Part shown: in pieces, positions 37,104 to 46,108 of the stretch
How the letters are laid out: each line of letters starts with the position of its first letter
Numbering within the stretch: the first letter of the stretch is position 1
DNA from: Methanosarcinaceae archaeon
GTDB taxonomy: Archaea > Halobacteriota > Methanosarcinia > Methanosarcinales > Methanosarcinaceae
Length of the DNA stretch: 64,000 nucleotides
Assembly (NCBI GenBank): GCA_030611265.1
Contig: JAUWQD010000004.1
Coordinates: forward strand, 1 to 64,000
Reading direction: 5' to 3'
Program-made: the position numbers and the translations under genes
The notes under the pieces: model-generated
What the model was told of the DNA's origin: nothing
Databases searched by the model: none
The model's input: the letters and a program-made list of their open reading frames with translations, nothing else

Positions 37104-37169
37104 TTTTATACGAAAACTATTTAGAGAATTTTGATATATTTACAGTCATAACATATTGGATTAGATATT

Positions 37170-37229
37170 ATGGCAATACCTGAAAATCAGTTGGAAATAT
37201 GGGCTAATATAGGGCTAAAATTAGATTAA
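37170..37229 (+). pseudogene. Possible N-terminal stub of a nucleotidyltransferase
   Basis: A 19-residue frame, MAIPENQLEIWANIGLKLD. The opening MAIPExQLExWxxxG is characteristic of a nucleotidyltransferase family related to CD-NTases. The match ends after about 15 residues and nothing of the catalytic domain follows. Low confidence because of the short length. The remaining bases to 37356 hold only a short minus-strand frame without start. Confidence 0.3.
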
Positions 37230-37356
37230 TCTTGTATGAAACCGATCGAGATATTATAGGTATTGTAGACCTACATGCTCATCCGATACGTCATTAAACT
37301 CATCCTCAACAAGTGCAACAAATTCCCGAATGCACCAACTACTTCTGGTAACAGGA

Positions 37357-37509
37357 TCACTCTACAAGTCTCGTCGGACAAAGCCCTCTGCCAACCTTCC
37401 TGACCGTGCCGCATTCAGTACACTTGATCTCAAGTGCGCCGGAATCGGTCAGGATCAGCCACATCATACTGTTCCCGCATGGGCAAGCAAATTCCTTTTC
37501 CTCACTCAT
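37357..37509 (-). CDS. Small zinc-ribbon-like protein
   Basis: A 50-residue protein (MSEEKEFACPCGNSMMWLIL...) with two Cys pairs, CPC at residues 9-11 and CTEC near 31-34, spaced as in a one-ribbon zinc finger. The C-terminus is basic (RKVGRGLCPTRLVE). The start at 37509 is favoured; the frame continues to an upstream ATG at 37563 without obvious extra domain. Its role is unknown. It lies isolated between gene fragments and the catalase promoter, transcribed away from catalase. Confidence 0.6.
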   Translation of the reverse strand: MSEEKEFACPCGNSMMWLILTDSGALEIKCTECGTVRKVGRGLCPTRLVE

Positions 37510-37785
37510 GATTGTATTGTTTCCTTGATGATATATTTCGCTTGCGGTGATATCGTTATCCACTATAAATTATAGTATTTGTTCGTATGTACCCCTTATT
37601 GCAAGAGCAATAAAAATGCTATGATTCAATCCTAAATAACGATCCTGCGCCTACACTATTAATATAATTTTACCCATGCGCCAACCATTTAAAGCACTTA
37701 CACCTATCATCTTTAGGGAGTGTTGGTGAAAACAGCAGGCACTGTAGCGCTGCGTATATCTAAATCCTCTCAGGAGGCAACTCGA

Positions 37786-37821
37786 ATGAGTGTATGTGAA
37801 AGGAAGGATTTCAATGAATAA
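37786..37821 (+). CDS. Leader ORF overlapping the catalase start
   Basis: An 11-codon frame, [11 protein letters not shown], with a perfect AGGAGG ribosome site 8 bases upstream (37772-37777). Its stop TAA (37819-37821) overlaps the beginning of the catalase frame, whose ATG is at 37814. This arrangement would couple catalase translation to translation of the leader, which contains a single Cys. It could also be chance, since the catalase has its own AAGGAAGG site. Confidence 0.4.
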   Translation: MSVCERKDFNE

Positions 37822-39328
37822 CACGAATCAAAAGAAGAAATTAACTACTGCTTTTGGGATACCTGTCGCTGACGACCAGAATAGTCTTACTGCCGGAAAG
37901 CGAGGGCCTGTTCTGGTACAGGATGTTCACCTGCTGGAGAAGTTGGGTCATTTTGACCGCGAACGAATCCCTGAACGTGTAGTGCATGCAAAGGGAGCAG
38001 GCGCAGGTGGATACTTTGAGGTTACTGCAGATGTTACCAAATACACAAAGGCAAAGTTCCTTTCCGAAATTGGCAAGCGAACCGAGGTGTTTGCCCGGTT
38101 TTCAACTGTAGGAGGAGAAAAGGGATCAGCAGATGCCGAGCGTGATCCACGGGGATTTGCGTTGAAATTCTATACCGAGGAAGGCAACTATGATCTTGTC
38201 GGAAATAATACCCCGGTTTTTTTCATACGTGATCCCTTGAAATTTCCGGACTTCATACACACGCAAAAGCGTAACCCTGCCAACAACTGTAAGGATCCGA
38301 ACATGTTCTGGGATTTCCTTTCACTTACACCTGAATCAATTCACCAGGTAACCATTCTCTTTTCCGATCGTGGTATTCCAGCCTCATTTCGAAACATGAA
38401 TGGGTATAGCAGTCACACTTATAAGTGGTACAATGAGAAAGGTGAATATTTTTGGGTCCAATATCATTTTAAGACTGATCAGGGAATTAAAAATCTTACC
38501 CGACAAGAAGCAGAGGTTATGCGCAGCAAGGACCCAGACCATGCCACAAGGGATCTCTATGATGCCATTGAACGGGGAGATTATCCATCATGGACTCTCC
38601 AGATGCAGATAATGACACCTGAACAGGCAAAGGATTACCGTTTTGATATCCTTGATATCACTAAAGTCTGGCCCCATGCTGACTTTCCATCGATCGAGAT
38701 CGGCAAGCTGGTTTTGAACCGTAACCCTGAAAATTACTTTGCTGAAGTTGAACAGGCTGCATTCGGCCCGCAGAATTTTGTGCCGGGTATTGCCGCATCT
38801 CCGGATAAAATGCTTCAGGGTCGGCTTTTTTCGTATCACGATACCCATATCCACAGACTGGGTCCGAACTACCACTTGTTGCCGGTAAATGCACCTAAAA
38901 ATGCAACCGATAACAGCTATCAGCGCGATGGATCTATGCGTACCGATCCAAACGGTGGCGGCGGTCCAAATTACTGGCCAAACAGTTTTAATGGGCCTGA
39001 GCCAGACATTTCTGCAAAAGAACCTCCGATAGAGATCTCGGGACAGGCAGATCGTCACCAATATACGCATCCTAATGATGATTTTGTTCAGCCTGGTAAT
39101 CTGTATCGTGATGTGATGACCGATCAGGATCGTGAGAATCTGGCAGGCAATATTATTGGTCATCTTGGGGGAGCGCAAAAGCGTATACAACTCCGCCAGA
39201 CGGCTCTGTTCTTCAAGGCCGATCCGGATTATGGTAATCGGGTGGCTAAGGGGCTTAAACTGGATGCAAAGGAAGTTGAGAAATTGGCTGATATGTCACA
39301 TGACGAACGAGCGAAAGCAACATCATAA
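37814..39328 (+). CDS. katA: Monofunctional haem catalase
   Basis: A 504-residue small-subunit catalase that decomposes hydrogen peroxide. The catalytic His is in [16 protein letters not shown] (about 48-63), the Asn in [16 protein letters not shown], and the proximal haem ligand Tyr in [17 protein letters not shown] near residue 345. Sequence and length fit the bacterial-type small clade, so acquisition from bacteria is likely. The start at 37814 follows AAGGAAGG. TATA-like stretches lie near 37658 and 37688, giving a leader of about 100 bases that contains the short ORF. It neighbours the DUF255 protein downstream. Confidence 0.95.
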   Translation: MNNTNQKKKLTTAFGIPVADDQNSLTAGKRGPVLVQDVHLLEKLGHFDRERIPERVVHAKGAGAGGYFEVTADVTKYTKAKFLSEIGKRTEVFARFSTVGGEKGSADAERDPRGFALKFYTEEGNYDLVGNNTPVFFIRDPLKFPDFIHTQKRNPANNCKDPNMFWDFLSLTPESIHQVTILFSDRGIPASFRNMNGYSSHTYKWYNEKGEYFWVQYHFKTDQGIKNLTRQEAEVMRSKDPDHATRDLYDAIERGDYPSWTLQMQIMTPEQAKDYRFDILDITKVWPHADFPSIEIGKLVLNRNPENYFAEVEQAAFGPQNFVPGIAASPDKMLQGRLFSYHDTHIHRLGPNYHLLPVNAPKNATDNSYQRDGSMRTDPNGGGGPNYWPNSFNGPEPDISAKEPPIEISGQADRHQYTHPNDDFVQPGNLYRDVMTDQDRENLAGNIIGHLGGAQKRIQLRQTALFFKADPDYGNRVAKGLKLDAKEVEKLADMSHDERAKATS

Positions 39329-39470
39329 ACGGATGGAAAAATGATGAAACTCTTGCTCTAACGAATTACTTTTGGGAACATGGTGCATGCAAAAAACCAT
39401 TACAAAACCCAAGCCGGACAAATCTGATTGGGCAAGATTCGTTTTTGCAGATCTCTAAATGGGGGTTACA

Positions 39471-41621
39471 ATGATCGAAGAAAACGGATCATCCACTAAA
39501 AAGCCTAATCGGCTTATCTCACAAAAGAGTCCATATCTGATCCAGCACGCATATAATCCGGTTGACTGGTACTTCTGGGGACAGGAAGCTTTTGAAAAAG
39601 CAAGGAATGAGAATAAACCTATTTTTCTGTCAATAGGTTACTCAACCTGTCACTGGTGCCATGTTATGGAGAAGGAATCTTTTGAAGATGAAGAAGTGGC
39701 AGAGCTGATGAACGAAGTATTCGTTCCCATAAAAGTCGATAGGGAAGAGCGACCTGACATAGACGGCTTCTATATGACAGTCTCGACAGAATTGACAGGA
39801 AGCGGTGGCTGGCCACTTAACATAATTATGACCCCTGAGAAGAAACCATTCTTTGCAGGGAGTTATATTCCTAAAAGAAACAGTTTTGGAAGAAGCGGGA
39901 TGATGGAATTGATACCCCATGTTAAGGATATATGGGAAAATCACAGAGATGAACTTGATGATATGGGAGACAAGATCATTTCTTCACTAAGAGAAGTGTC
40001 CACTCAGGGAGGAGAGTTTGAATTCGATGAACAGACCCTCCATAATGCATATGAGCAGCTACTTGGAATATTTGATAACAGATACGGAGGTTTTGGAACT
40101 GCTCCAAAATTCCCAACACCGCATAATTTGAATTTTCTACTTCGATATTGGAAGAGGACTGGAAATGAAATGGCTATCGAAATGGTGGTCGATACTCTAA
40201 AAGCGATGAGAATGGGTGGCATCTATGACCATATAGGCTTTGGTTTTCACCGCTATTCCACAGATCAAAAATGGCTTGTGCCTCATTTTGAAAAGATGCT
40301 CTATGATCAGGCTTTGTTGGCAATGGCTTATACAGAGGCCTACCAGGCTACCGGAACACATGAATTTAAAACCACAGTGAAGGAGATATTCACCTATGTT
40401 TTACGTGATATGACCGGACCGGAAGGTGGATTCTATTCGGCTGAAGACGCGGATAGTGAAGGTGTGGAAGGGAGATTCTATATGTGGATTGAAGAGGAAA
40501 TGCAGTCCATACTTGGAGAAAATGCAAATCCGGCAACTACAATTTTTAATGTTGCCAGACATGGCTATAGCAACGATCTCGACGAAGATACATACAGTGG
40601 AAGTATGGGTTTGGAGAACAATATCCCGCACTTGACAAAATCTATTGCTGAGATGGCGTCTAATTATGGTATGAAGGAAGATGAACTTGAAGAATACCTT
40701 GAATCATCTCGTGAGGCGCTGTTCAAAGAACGTGATAAACGTGTTCATCCGTACAAAGATGATAAGATACTGACAGACTGGAACGGATTGATGATAGCCG
40801 CTCTTGCAAAGGGTGCCAGAGTTTTTGATGAAAAAGAATATGAGAACGCTGCAAAAAAGTGTGCGGATTTTATACTGTCAAAAATGCGTACAAAGACAGG
40901 TGGACTCTATCACCGGTACAGGGATGGTGAATCTGCAATTCCCGGCTTTTTGGATGACTATGCTTTTTTGATATGGGGATTGCTTGAACTTTATGAAACT
41001 ACTTTTGAGGCATCATACCTCAAAAGTTCTCTTGAACTTACCGCCATTCAACTCGAACACTTCTGGGACAAAGAAAATGGCGGGTTCTTCTTCACTTCAG
41101 ATGAAAGTGGGGGAGATGAAGAGGATATGCTTTTCCGAAAAAAAGAGATATATGATGGCGCAATCCCGTCAGGAAACTCGGTTTCCATGCAAAACTTACT
41201 CCGCCTTGGAAAAATTACGGGAGATCGTGAACTCGAAGATAAAGCGATGCAGATCGCAGGAACTTTTTACGGGACTGTATCACGCTCACCCGCGGCATAC
41301 ACTATGTTGATGCAGGCGCTTGATTTTGCAATTGGTCCTTCCAGTGAGGTCGTGATAGCCGGCAGTTCAAAAGCTGATGATACAAAGGAGATGTTGGATG
41401 CCCTTGGGCACGAATTCATACCAAATAAAGTGGTTATTTTCCACCCAACTGATGAGGAATCGCCTGAGATTACCGACCTTGTTGACTACGTAGGTGACCT
41501 GAAAAGCATAGAAGGCAGATCAACGGCTTACGTTTGCCACAATTACACCTGCCAGTTCCCGACTACTGATATGAAGAAAATGCTGGAGTTGCTTGATTTA
41601 AGATCGAACATAGTGTCTTGA
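39471..41621 (+). CDS. Thioredoxin-like DUF255 protein (YyaL/SSP411 family)
   Basis: A 716-residue cytosolic protein. The N-terminal thioredoxin-like domain (about 10-170) has STCHWCHVM with the CxxC pair and a cis-Pro region at GGWPLN. The C-terminal part from about 200 is an (alpha/alpha)6 barrel like cellobiose epimerases and glycosidases ([27 protein letters not shown]). Family members have no firmly established reaction. The start at 39471 follows GGGGGT. It stands 140 bases after catalase and may share an oxidative-stress role, but the link is only positional. Confidence 0.93.
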   Translation: MIEENGSSTKKPNRLISQKSPYLIQHAYNPVDWYFWGQEAFEKARNENKPIFLSIGYSTCHWCHVMEKESFEDEEVAELMNEVFVPIKVDREERPDIDGFYMTVSTELTGSGGWPLNIIMTPEKKPFFAGSYIPKRNSFGRSGMMELIPHVKDIWENHRDELDDMGDKIISSLREVSTQGGEFEFDEQTLHNAYEQLLGIFDNRYGGFGTAPKFPTPHNLNFLLRYWKRTGNEMAIEMVVDTLKAMRMGGIYDHIGFGFHRYSTDQKWLVPHFEKMLYDQALLAMAYTEAYQATGTHEFKTTVKEIFTYVLRDMTGPEGGFYSAEDADSEGVEGRFYMWIEEEMQSILGENANPATTIFNVARHGYSNDLDEDTYSGSMGLENNIPHLTKSIAEMASNYGMKEDELEEYLESSREALFKERDKRVHPYKDDKILTDWNGLMIAALAKGARVFDEKEYENAAKKCADFILSKMRTKTGGLYHRYRDGESAIPGFLDDYAFLIWGLLELYETTFEASYLKSSLELTAIQLEHFWDKENGGFFFTSDESGGDEEDMLFRKKEIYDGAIPSGNSVSMQNLLRLGKITGDRELEDKAMQIAGTFYGTVSRSPAAYTMLMQALDFAIGPSSEVVIAGSSKADDTKEMLDALGHEFIPNKVVIFHPTDEESPEITDLVDYVGDLKSIEGRSTAYVCHNYTCQFPTTDMKKMLELLDLRSNIVS

Positions 41622-41757
41622 GATCACATCCAATCGGTCGTTGTTTAATTATTGAGATTTTGAATTTGCAGGGAAAATGAGATTTCAATTCTTGAAATCG
41701 ATCCTGCTAAAAAGATTTTTATGTTAATGCGACTCAACAGATAATGGGGTTAATGAA

Positions 41758-41922
41758 TTGCCAACAATTGTACACTTTGATATCTCAGCAGATGATAGGG
41801 AGAGAGCAAACGAATTTTATGGAGAATCGTTTGACTGGAATATCGAATTATTATCCGGTTCAGTCCCTTACTACCTTATTCAAACCACTTACCTAAATGG
41901 CAGTGAGGGTGTTGGAGGCTGA
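41758..41922 (+). pseudogene. N-terminal half of a VOC (glyoxalase-like) protein
   Basis: A 54-codon frame starting with TTG after GGGGTT: LPTIVHFDISADDRERANEF followed by YGESFDWNIELL and ending TYLNGSEGVGG. This is the first beta-alpha-beta-beta-beta module of small VOC proteins related to YP_-type glyoxalase family members. The usual second half (about 60 residues) is absent because a stop follows GVGG. The next gene starts 7 bases later, so the truncation probably arose by deletion joining it to the methyltransferase. Confidence 0.65.
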
Positions 41923-41928
41923 TAATTA

Positions 41929-42601
41929 ATGACTAAGGAAACTCTATTAGAGATATATCAAGATCATTTAAGAGAAAGTTTCAACACATATACAAGAAAA
42001 GCATTTCAAATGCTTCCTGAATTAGATAAACCCCATGTACTTGATATCGGCTGTGGTTCGGGTGTCCCTACTATTGAACTTGCAATGTTGAGTAATGGTC
42101 AGATAATAGGACTGGATATCCAACAGTCTCTTTTAGATAAACTAAAAAGAAAGATAGAAGAATTAGGGTTTTCAAATCGAGTTCGGACTGTGAAATGCTC
42201 AATGTTTGAGATAGATTTCCCGGATGAAAGTTTTGATGTAATTTGGGCTGAGGGTTCAATATCCATAATTGGTTTTGAAAATGGTCTAAAAATATGGAGA
42301 AGATTTCTGAAACCTAATGGTTTCTTGGTGGTTCATGATGACATTAAGAACATCATAAATAAACTTGCGCAAAATCCCACGATGTGACTATACCATCCAA
42401 GGATATTTTTCATTACCCCAAGATGTATGGTGGATTAATTATTATAGTCCTCTGGAAAAGAAAATCCAGGAGCTACGTAAAAAATATTTTGATGACCCTG
42501 AAGCTCTTAAGATACTTGAAGAAAAACAAAATGAGATTGAGATATTTAAAAAAAATCCAAAAAGTTATGGCTCAGTATTTTTTATTATGCAAAAAATATA
42601 A
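41929..42601 (+). pseudogene. Frameshifted SAM-dependent methyltransferase
   Basis: The first frame (41929-42387) gives a Rossmann methyltransferase with SAM motif I HVLDIGCGSGVPTIELAML near residue 40, IIGLDIQQSL and FDVIWAEGSISIIGF, and stops at NPTM. The natural continuation, LRKIPRCDYTIQGYFSLPQD and WWINYYSPLEKKIQELRKKY, is in the next frame up to 42601. One extra base near 42363-42365 (after aataaa) would join them. Read as a single 220-residue enzyme with a frameshift; a sequencing error cannot be excluded. All SAM motifs are upstream of the shift. Confidence 0.75.
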
Positions 42602-42652
42602 AAATATGCTATAAAAGGGCACTGTTCCAAAATCCAGTTATTTCAGTCTCTA

Positions 42653-42783
42653 GAGACTGTCGGGAAAGTGATGAAATCTGAACATTATTAATAACATTGG
42701 CATGTGAAAACGCTATACTGCGTTGTGTCACATTTGTTTCATAAGTTTAAATGCCCCGAAATCCGGACTTTTCTGACAGTCTC
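42653..42783. mobile_element. 131-bp element with 17-bp inverted ends, nested
   Basis: Ends GAGACTGTCGGGAAAGT (42653-42669) and ACTTTTCTGACAGTCTC (42767-42783) are inverted with two mismatches. Related single ends are at 8925 and 24375. No coding sequence inside. Confidence 0.55.
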
Positions 42784-42804
42784 AAATTTGGAACAAAAAT
42801 TTCA

Positions 42805-42872
42805 CTGCAGACTACGCAGAGTACGCAGAGGATCTTACATTGACAACTCTGCGCCCTCAGCGTACTCTGCGG
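42805..42872. repeat. CGCAGAG-type hairpin repeat
   Basis: Left arm ctgcagactacgcagagtac, right arm ctctgcgccctcagcgtact plus ctgcgg. The right arm is almost identical over 28 bases to the one at 61277-61302. Confidence 0.75.
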
Positions 42873-43078
42873 TTGATTTCTTAAAATAATCGATGAATTA
42901 AATGTTAATTTAACGGATTTTACTTAAAGTCGGTGTATAAAAAATAACTGGAAAATGGAACAGTGCAGTAGCAAAGTAAACAGATAAATGAAAGATACAA
43001 AAAAAAGAAGAAGATTAGTTTACAAGCACAAGGTCCCCATGCAGAGTAATTACTGCAAGGGTCCCCCATACAGAGTAA

Positions 43079-45358
43079 CTACTCGGGATGATCCACTATT
43101 ACCGGCGTGCGATAGTAGATCAACAGTTCATTGTGGCACATAATGCACATCTTATTTTTGCCTGGATTTCCTCGACCCGGCAAGTAGAACTGGGTCTGTG
43201 CACCGAAAGTTTCCAGAATGTTTGAACTTCCATTACCACTATCTAATGTTCCATTCACGTTGTATGTATAGTTTATATTTTTAATATATTTAACATTTAA
43301 TAGTGGTACCTTATCCATCGTCCCCGGTGTGCTGATTAGTTCTCCGTGTCTTGTCATGGCTAAAGAGGGTGACCCATGTACATTGTGACAAGCTGTGCAG
43401 CTCATCTGCGAGTCACAGCTATTTTTCCAGTCATCAGCCGTGCTGTCCCAATCAGAATCCCAAGTTAGACCAGTTCCACACCATCCTAATCCCTTAATAT
43501 GAACTCGATGCTGGTTAGTTTCATTTCCATTTATATCCAAATTTCTTTCATTAAAGAAGTTTGTTTCCAAAGGATTTTTATAGAAATCGCCAGTACCGTA
43601 GTCGTTTCCGAACAGTTTGTATCTATCATGGCAGTCAAAGCACAGTGCAAAATTATTGTTGGTTTCATAAAAACGCTGTTCGGGGCCAATCCGTGGGATT
43701 TCCATCGGAGGAACAAGTTCCCCATTGACTTCAACACTTCTCAGACGATAGCCAGCCTGGTAATTGTCAAGACTGGCATTGTACGTTTGGGAAATTCCAT
43801 CAAAATGAGCACTGCTTATATTGTGGCAGTTATCACACGCAATTTTATGACCCGTTTCATAATATCCGTACTGTAAATCCGCTTTATATTGGAATTCCTT
43901 CTGGGTATCTGGCGCACAAGGCCATATGTTTCTTTTCTCCAGTTTAATGTACCGAACAGGAATGGCCATGTCCAGCCTGCTCTCATCCCATCCATCTTCT
44001 AAACCAGTCAGCCATGAAGGTTTAGTAAACATTACGCTTTGCCCAAGCAAAATACGGGTCCATTCTTCTAAATCATTGCTTCCATATACTAACCAGTGAA
44101 CGGTTGGAGGGAAGACTACATCTGTATTGTTTTCTGTATAAAGCCTGATATGAGAAACATCAACACTTTCACCTAAATCAAATACCACAGGTGTTTCAAT
44201 CTTACCCGCACTAATACCCGTACTAAGATTGTCATCTATTAATAATTCTGCGTTTACCATAGTAGTTTCTGCCTCAACGATAGCAACTGGAGTTTGCCAA
44301 TTCCCATCATCTTCAAGTATGTATTGGCCTACGATATTGGGCGCAGGCACAACTATCATTGCCGGTTCATCGTCGTGACATCCGGCACACCATTTATCCT
44401 TTCCGGATTGTAGGGTCGCACCCTCGCTATCATAGATGCCATAATTCCAGTTTTCCTTAGCACCGACATCCGCATCATTGATACCATTGATATATCCTCC
44501 AGCGCTGTGACAGTTGTCGCAGACATCTGTCTCTGAAAGGTCGTATGGTGATTCTCCGGTTCCTGATTTGAAATACGGGTAATTATCGGTATCATGGCAA
44601 TCATCGCAGGTGATATATGGACCTTTGAGATCGTCATTGTCGTTTTCTGTATGGGTTGAGTGGCTTTGAACGGTTCCTGCTCCTTCGCTGAATTTGTCTG
44701 GCTCGTATTCATATCCAAGATCGTGTCCGTGGCATACTTCACATGGACCACCATGTGCGAATTCGTCTTCATGTGAATGGCATTCGATACAGTTCGTACC
44801 AGCATAGTGTGGGTCAGGGTCTGGGTTTGTGCCGTTGTTCCGGTGGTGTCTTGTTTCGGTATGGCAGACCTCACAGACTCCATCATAAGTGATGTCGCCG
44901 TCCGCACATGAATTTGTTCCTACATCTGCAGTGAATATCACATCTTTAGGGCCACTGTTCGGGGTGTTGATCAGTTCAAATATCAGGTAAAGATTGGATG
45001 AACTTCCAGACATATCATGGCAGACCACACAATGGTCAACATGATGATATTCTGTAGAGGTGAGGCTTACTGATGCTACACTCATATCCTGTTGATTATT
45101 TTTTTTACGACCATTATTTGGGGTTTTGGTCTTCTCAGATATCGAGTTAAGATTTGATAACTCTCCACCATGATTATGGCAGAGTCTACAGTTGTCATCA
45201 CGATGATAATCTACCGAGACTAAGCTTGCTGATGCGGCACCCTTATCCGGTTGATTGTTCTGTTCATGAACAGGGTGGTGCTCGGCATTAACGATTACCG
45301 ATGATAGGGCGGTTATAATGAGAATTGATATAAGGATGTTTGAATATGGTTTTTTCAT
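43079..45358 (-). CDS. Twelve-haem c-type cytochrome with discoidin-like domain
   Basis: A 759-residue exported cytochrome. The signal peptide is at residues 1-25 (YSNILISILIITALSSVIVN). Twelve CxxCH haem sites are visible: eight in the N-terminal half (CRLCH, CVVCH, CEVCH, CIECH, CEVCH, CDDCH, CDNCH, CAGCH) and four after the insert (CDNCH, CFDCH, CTACH, CIMCH). Between haems 8 and 9, about 150 residues (with VVFDLGESVDVSHIRLYTEN and RYIKLEKRNIW) resemble an F5/8-type C discoidin domain. The first two haem modules look like a tandem duplication. The start at 45358 follows AGGAG. Extracellular electron transfer is the likely role. The gene is monocistronic, with a TATA-rich region near 45410-45425. 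Confidence 0.93.
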   Translation of the reverse strand: MKKPYSNILISILIITALSSVIVNAEHHPVHEQNNQPDKGAASASLVSVDYHRDDNCRLCHNHGGELSNLNSISEKTKTPNNGRKKNNQQDMSVASVSLTSTEYHHVDHCVVCHDMSGSSSNLYLIFELINTPNSGPKDVIFTADVGTNSCADGDITYDGVCEVCHTETRHHRNNGTNPDPDPHYAGTNCIECHSHEDEFAHGGPCEVCHGHDLGYEYEPDKFSEGAGTVQSHSTHTENDNDDLKGPYITCDDCHDTDNYPYFKSGTGESPYDLSETDVCDNCHSAGGYINGINDADVGAKENWNYGIYDSEGATLQSGKDKWCAGCHDDEPAMIVVPAPNIVGQYILEDDGNWQTPVAIVEAETTMVNAELLIDDNLSTGISAGKIETPVVFDLGESVDVSHIRLYTENNTDVVFPPTVHWLVYGSNDLEEWTRILLGQSVMFTKPSWLTGLEDGWDESRLDMAIPVRYIKLEKRNIWPCAPDTQKEFQYKADLQYGYYETGHKIACDNCHNISSAHFDGISQTYNASLDNYQAGYRLRSVEVNGELVPPMEIPRIGPEQRFYETNNNFALCFDCHDRYKLFGNDYGTGDFYKNPLETNFFNERNLDINGNETNQHRVHIKGLGWCGTGLTWDSDWDSTADDWKNSCDSQMSCTACHNVHGSPSLAMTRHGELISTPGTMDKVPLLNVKYIKNINYTYNVNGTLDSGNGSSNILETFGAQTQFYLPGRGNPGKNKMCIMCHNELLIYYRTPVIVDHPE

Positions 45359-45376
45359 GTTTAATCTCCTGCTCAA

Positions 45377-45629
45377 TTAGTGAATGATTAATAGATAATT
45401 AGATATTTAAATATTATATATATATATTGTGTTCCATCTTACAAAACTTTTTATAATTCCTGATTTTGTTATCTGGAAAGGCTCATTACATCATGGACTC
45501 ATCTAACGAATATTCCAAATGTCATCTAATATTGGCTTAATCTCTTCATTCAGACCATAACCAAATTCTTTTACCAGCACAGCAACATCCTGATCTTGTA
45601 CTTTCTAATTTACCTCCATTGGTGATCGG
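45377..45629. other. Cytochrome promoter region and coding relic
   Basis: The part near 45405-45430 (tatttaaatattatatatat on the plus strand) holds the likely TATA box of the cytochrome gene. At about 45512-45610 the minus strand encodes VQDQDVAVLVKEFGYGLNEE and then IKPILDDIWNIR before a stop, without a start codon; it reads like the end of a lost gene, not identified. Confidence 0.4.
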
Positions 45630-45888
45630 TTAAGCCTTCCATTGATCAATTAACCTCTTCCGATTAACATTCGGGTCAAGCGCTTGACTTTGATACACCT
45701 CAAATAGCTCCATAAGACCCGCATCAATTTCCGCATGATCAAGAACAGCATCCAAAAGTCTATATGACTTTTTAGCAAATATCGTTGCCCATCTCAAGTG
45801 AGTATAACGAGGTGCATTTTCAAAATTTGCCGAAAAAACCAAGTAATAAACACATCTAGACACTATCAACGTCAATATCCTCACTCAT
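45630..45888 (-). pseudogene. Small protein gene with probable frameshift, unidentified
   Basis: An 84-codon frame ends with PRYTHLRWATIFAKKSYRLL and KRLIDQWKA. The initial ATG at 45886-45888 (MSEDIDVDSV) is in a different frame that stops after ten codons, and shifting one base there gives a continuous protein of about 86 residues. The sequence looks protein-like and charged, but no family is recognised. A GTG start at 45884 is the alternative. Together with the relic at 45512-45610 it suggests a decayed locus between cytochrome and adenine deaminase. At about 45960-46070 a plus-strand relic ending MKARGVAGELKKGWAGIIN is also unidentified. Confidence 0.4.
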
Positions 45889-46108
45889 AAAAGAGCTTCC
45901 ACCACCTGTGGGTTTGAAGTTGATAATATGTCGATACCGTCTCTGCTTTTCAGTTCCTTAATAATAAATTACAAAAGAGTGAGTGGAGCAGATCAGAACG
46001 GACACCTGAGCAGGATGAAGGCGAGGGGAGTGGCAGGAGAGCTGAAGAAGGGATGGGCTGGAATTATCAATTAAAATTTAGTTTCAGAACATGAACACGT
46101 AATTTCAT

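Larger units (their letters stand above)
42619..42966. mobile_element. 348-bp MITE-like element with 25-bp terminal inverted repeats
   Basis: The left end at 42619-42643 begins GCACTGTTCC and ends CCAGTTATTT. The right end at 42942-42966 is its reverse complement with three central mismatches. The interior has no transposase. It contains a second inverted-repeat element at 42653-42783 and a CGCAGAG hairpin at 42805-42872. Single right ends of the same family occur at 59738 and 61328, each downstream of a similar hairpin. Confidence 0.65.

Noticed and set aside
37170..37229. A CBASS-type defence locus suggested by the nucleotidyltransferase-like stub
   Set aside because: Only about 15 residues match and there is no catalytic domain, effector or ancillary gene nearby.
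44356..44907. 183-codon minus-strand frame within the cytochrome gene
   Set aside because: Out-of-frame shadow of the multihaem cytochrome, which has twelve CxxCH motifs in its own frame.
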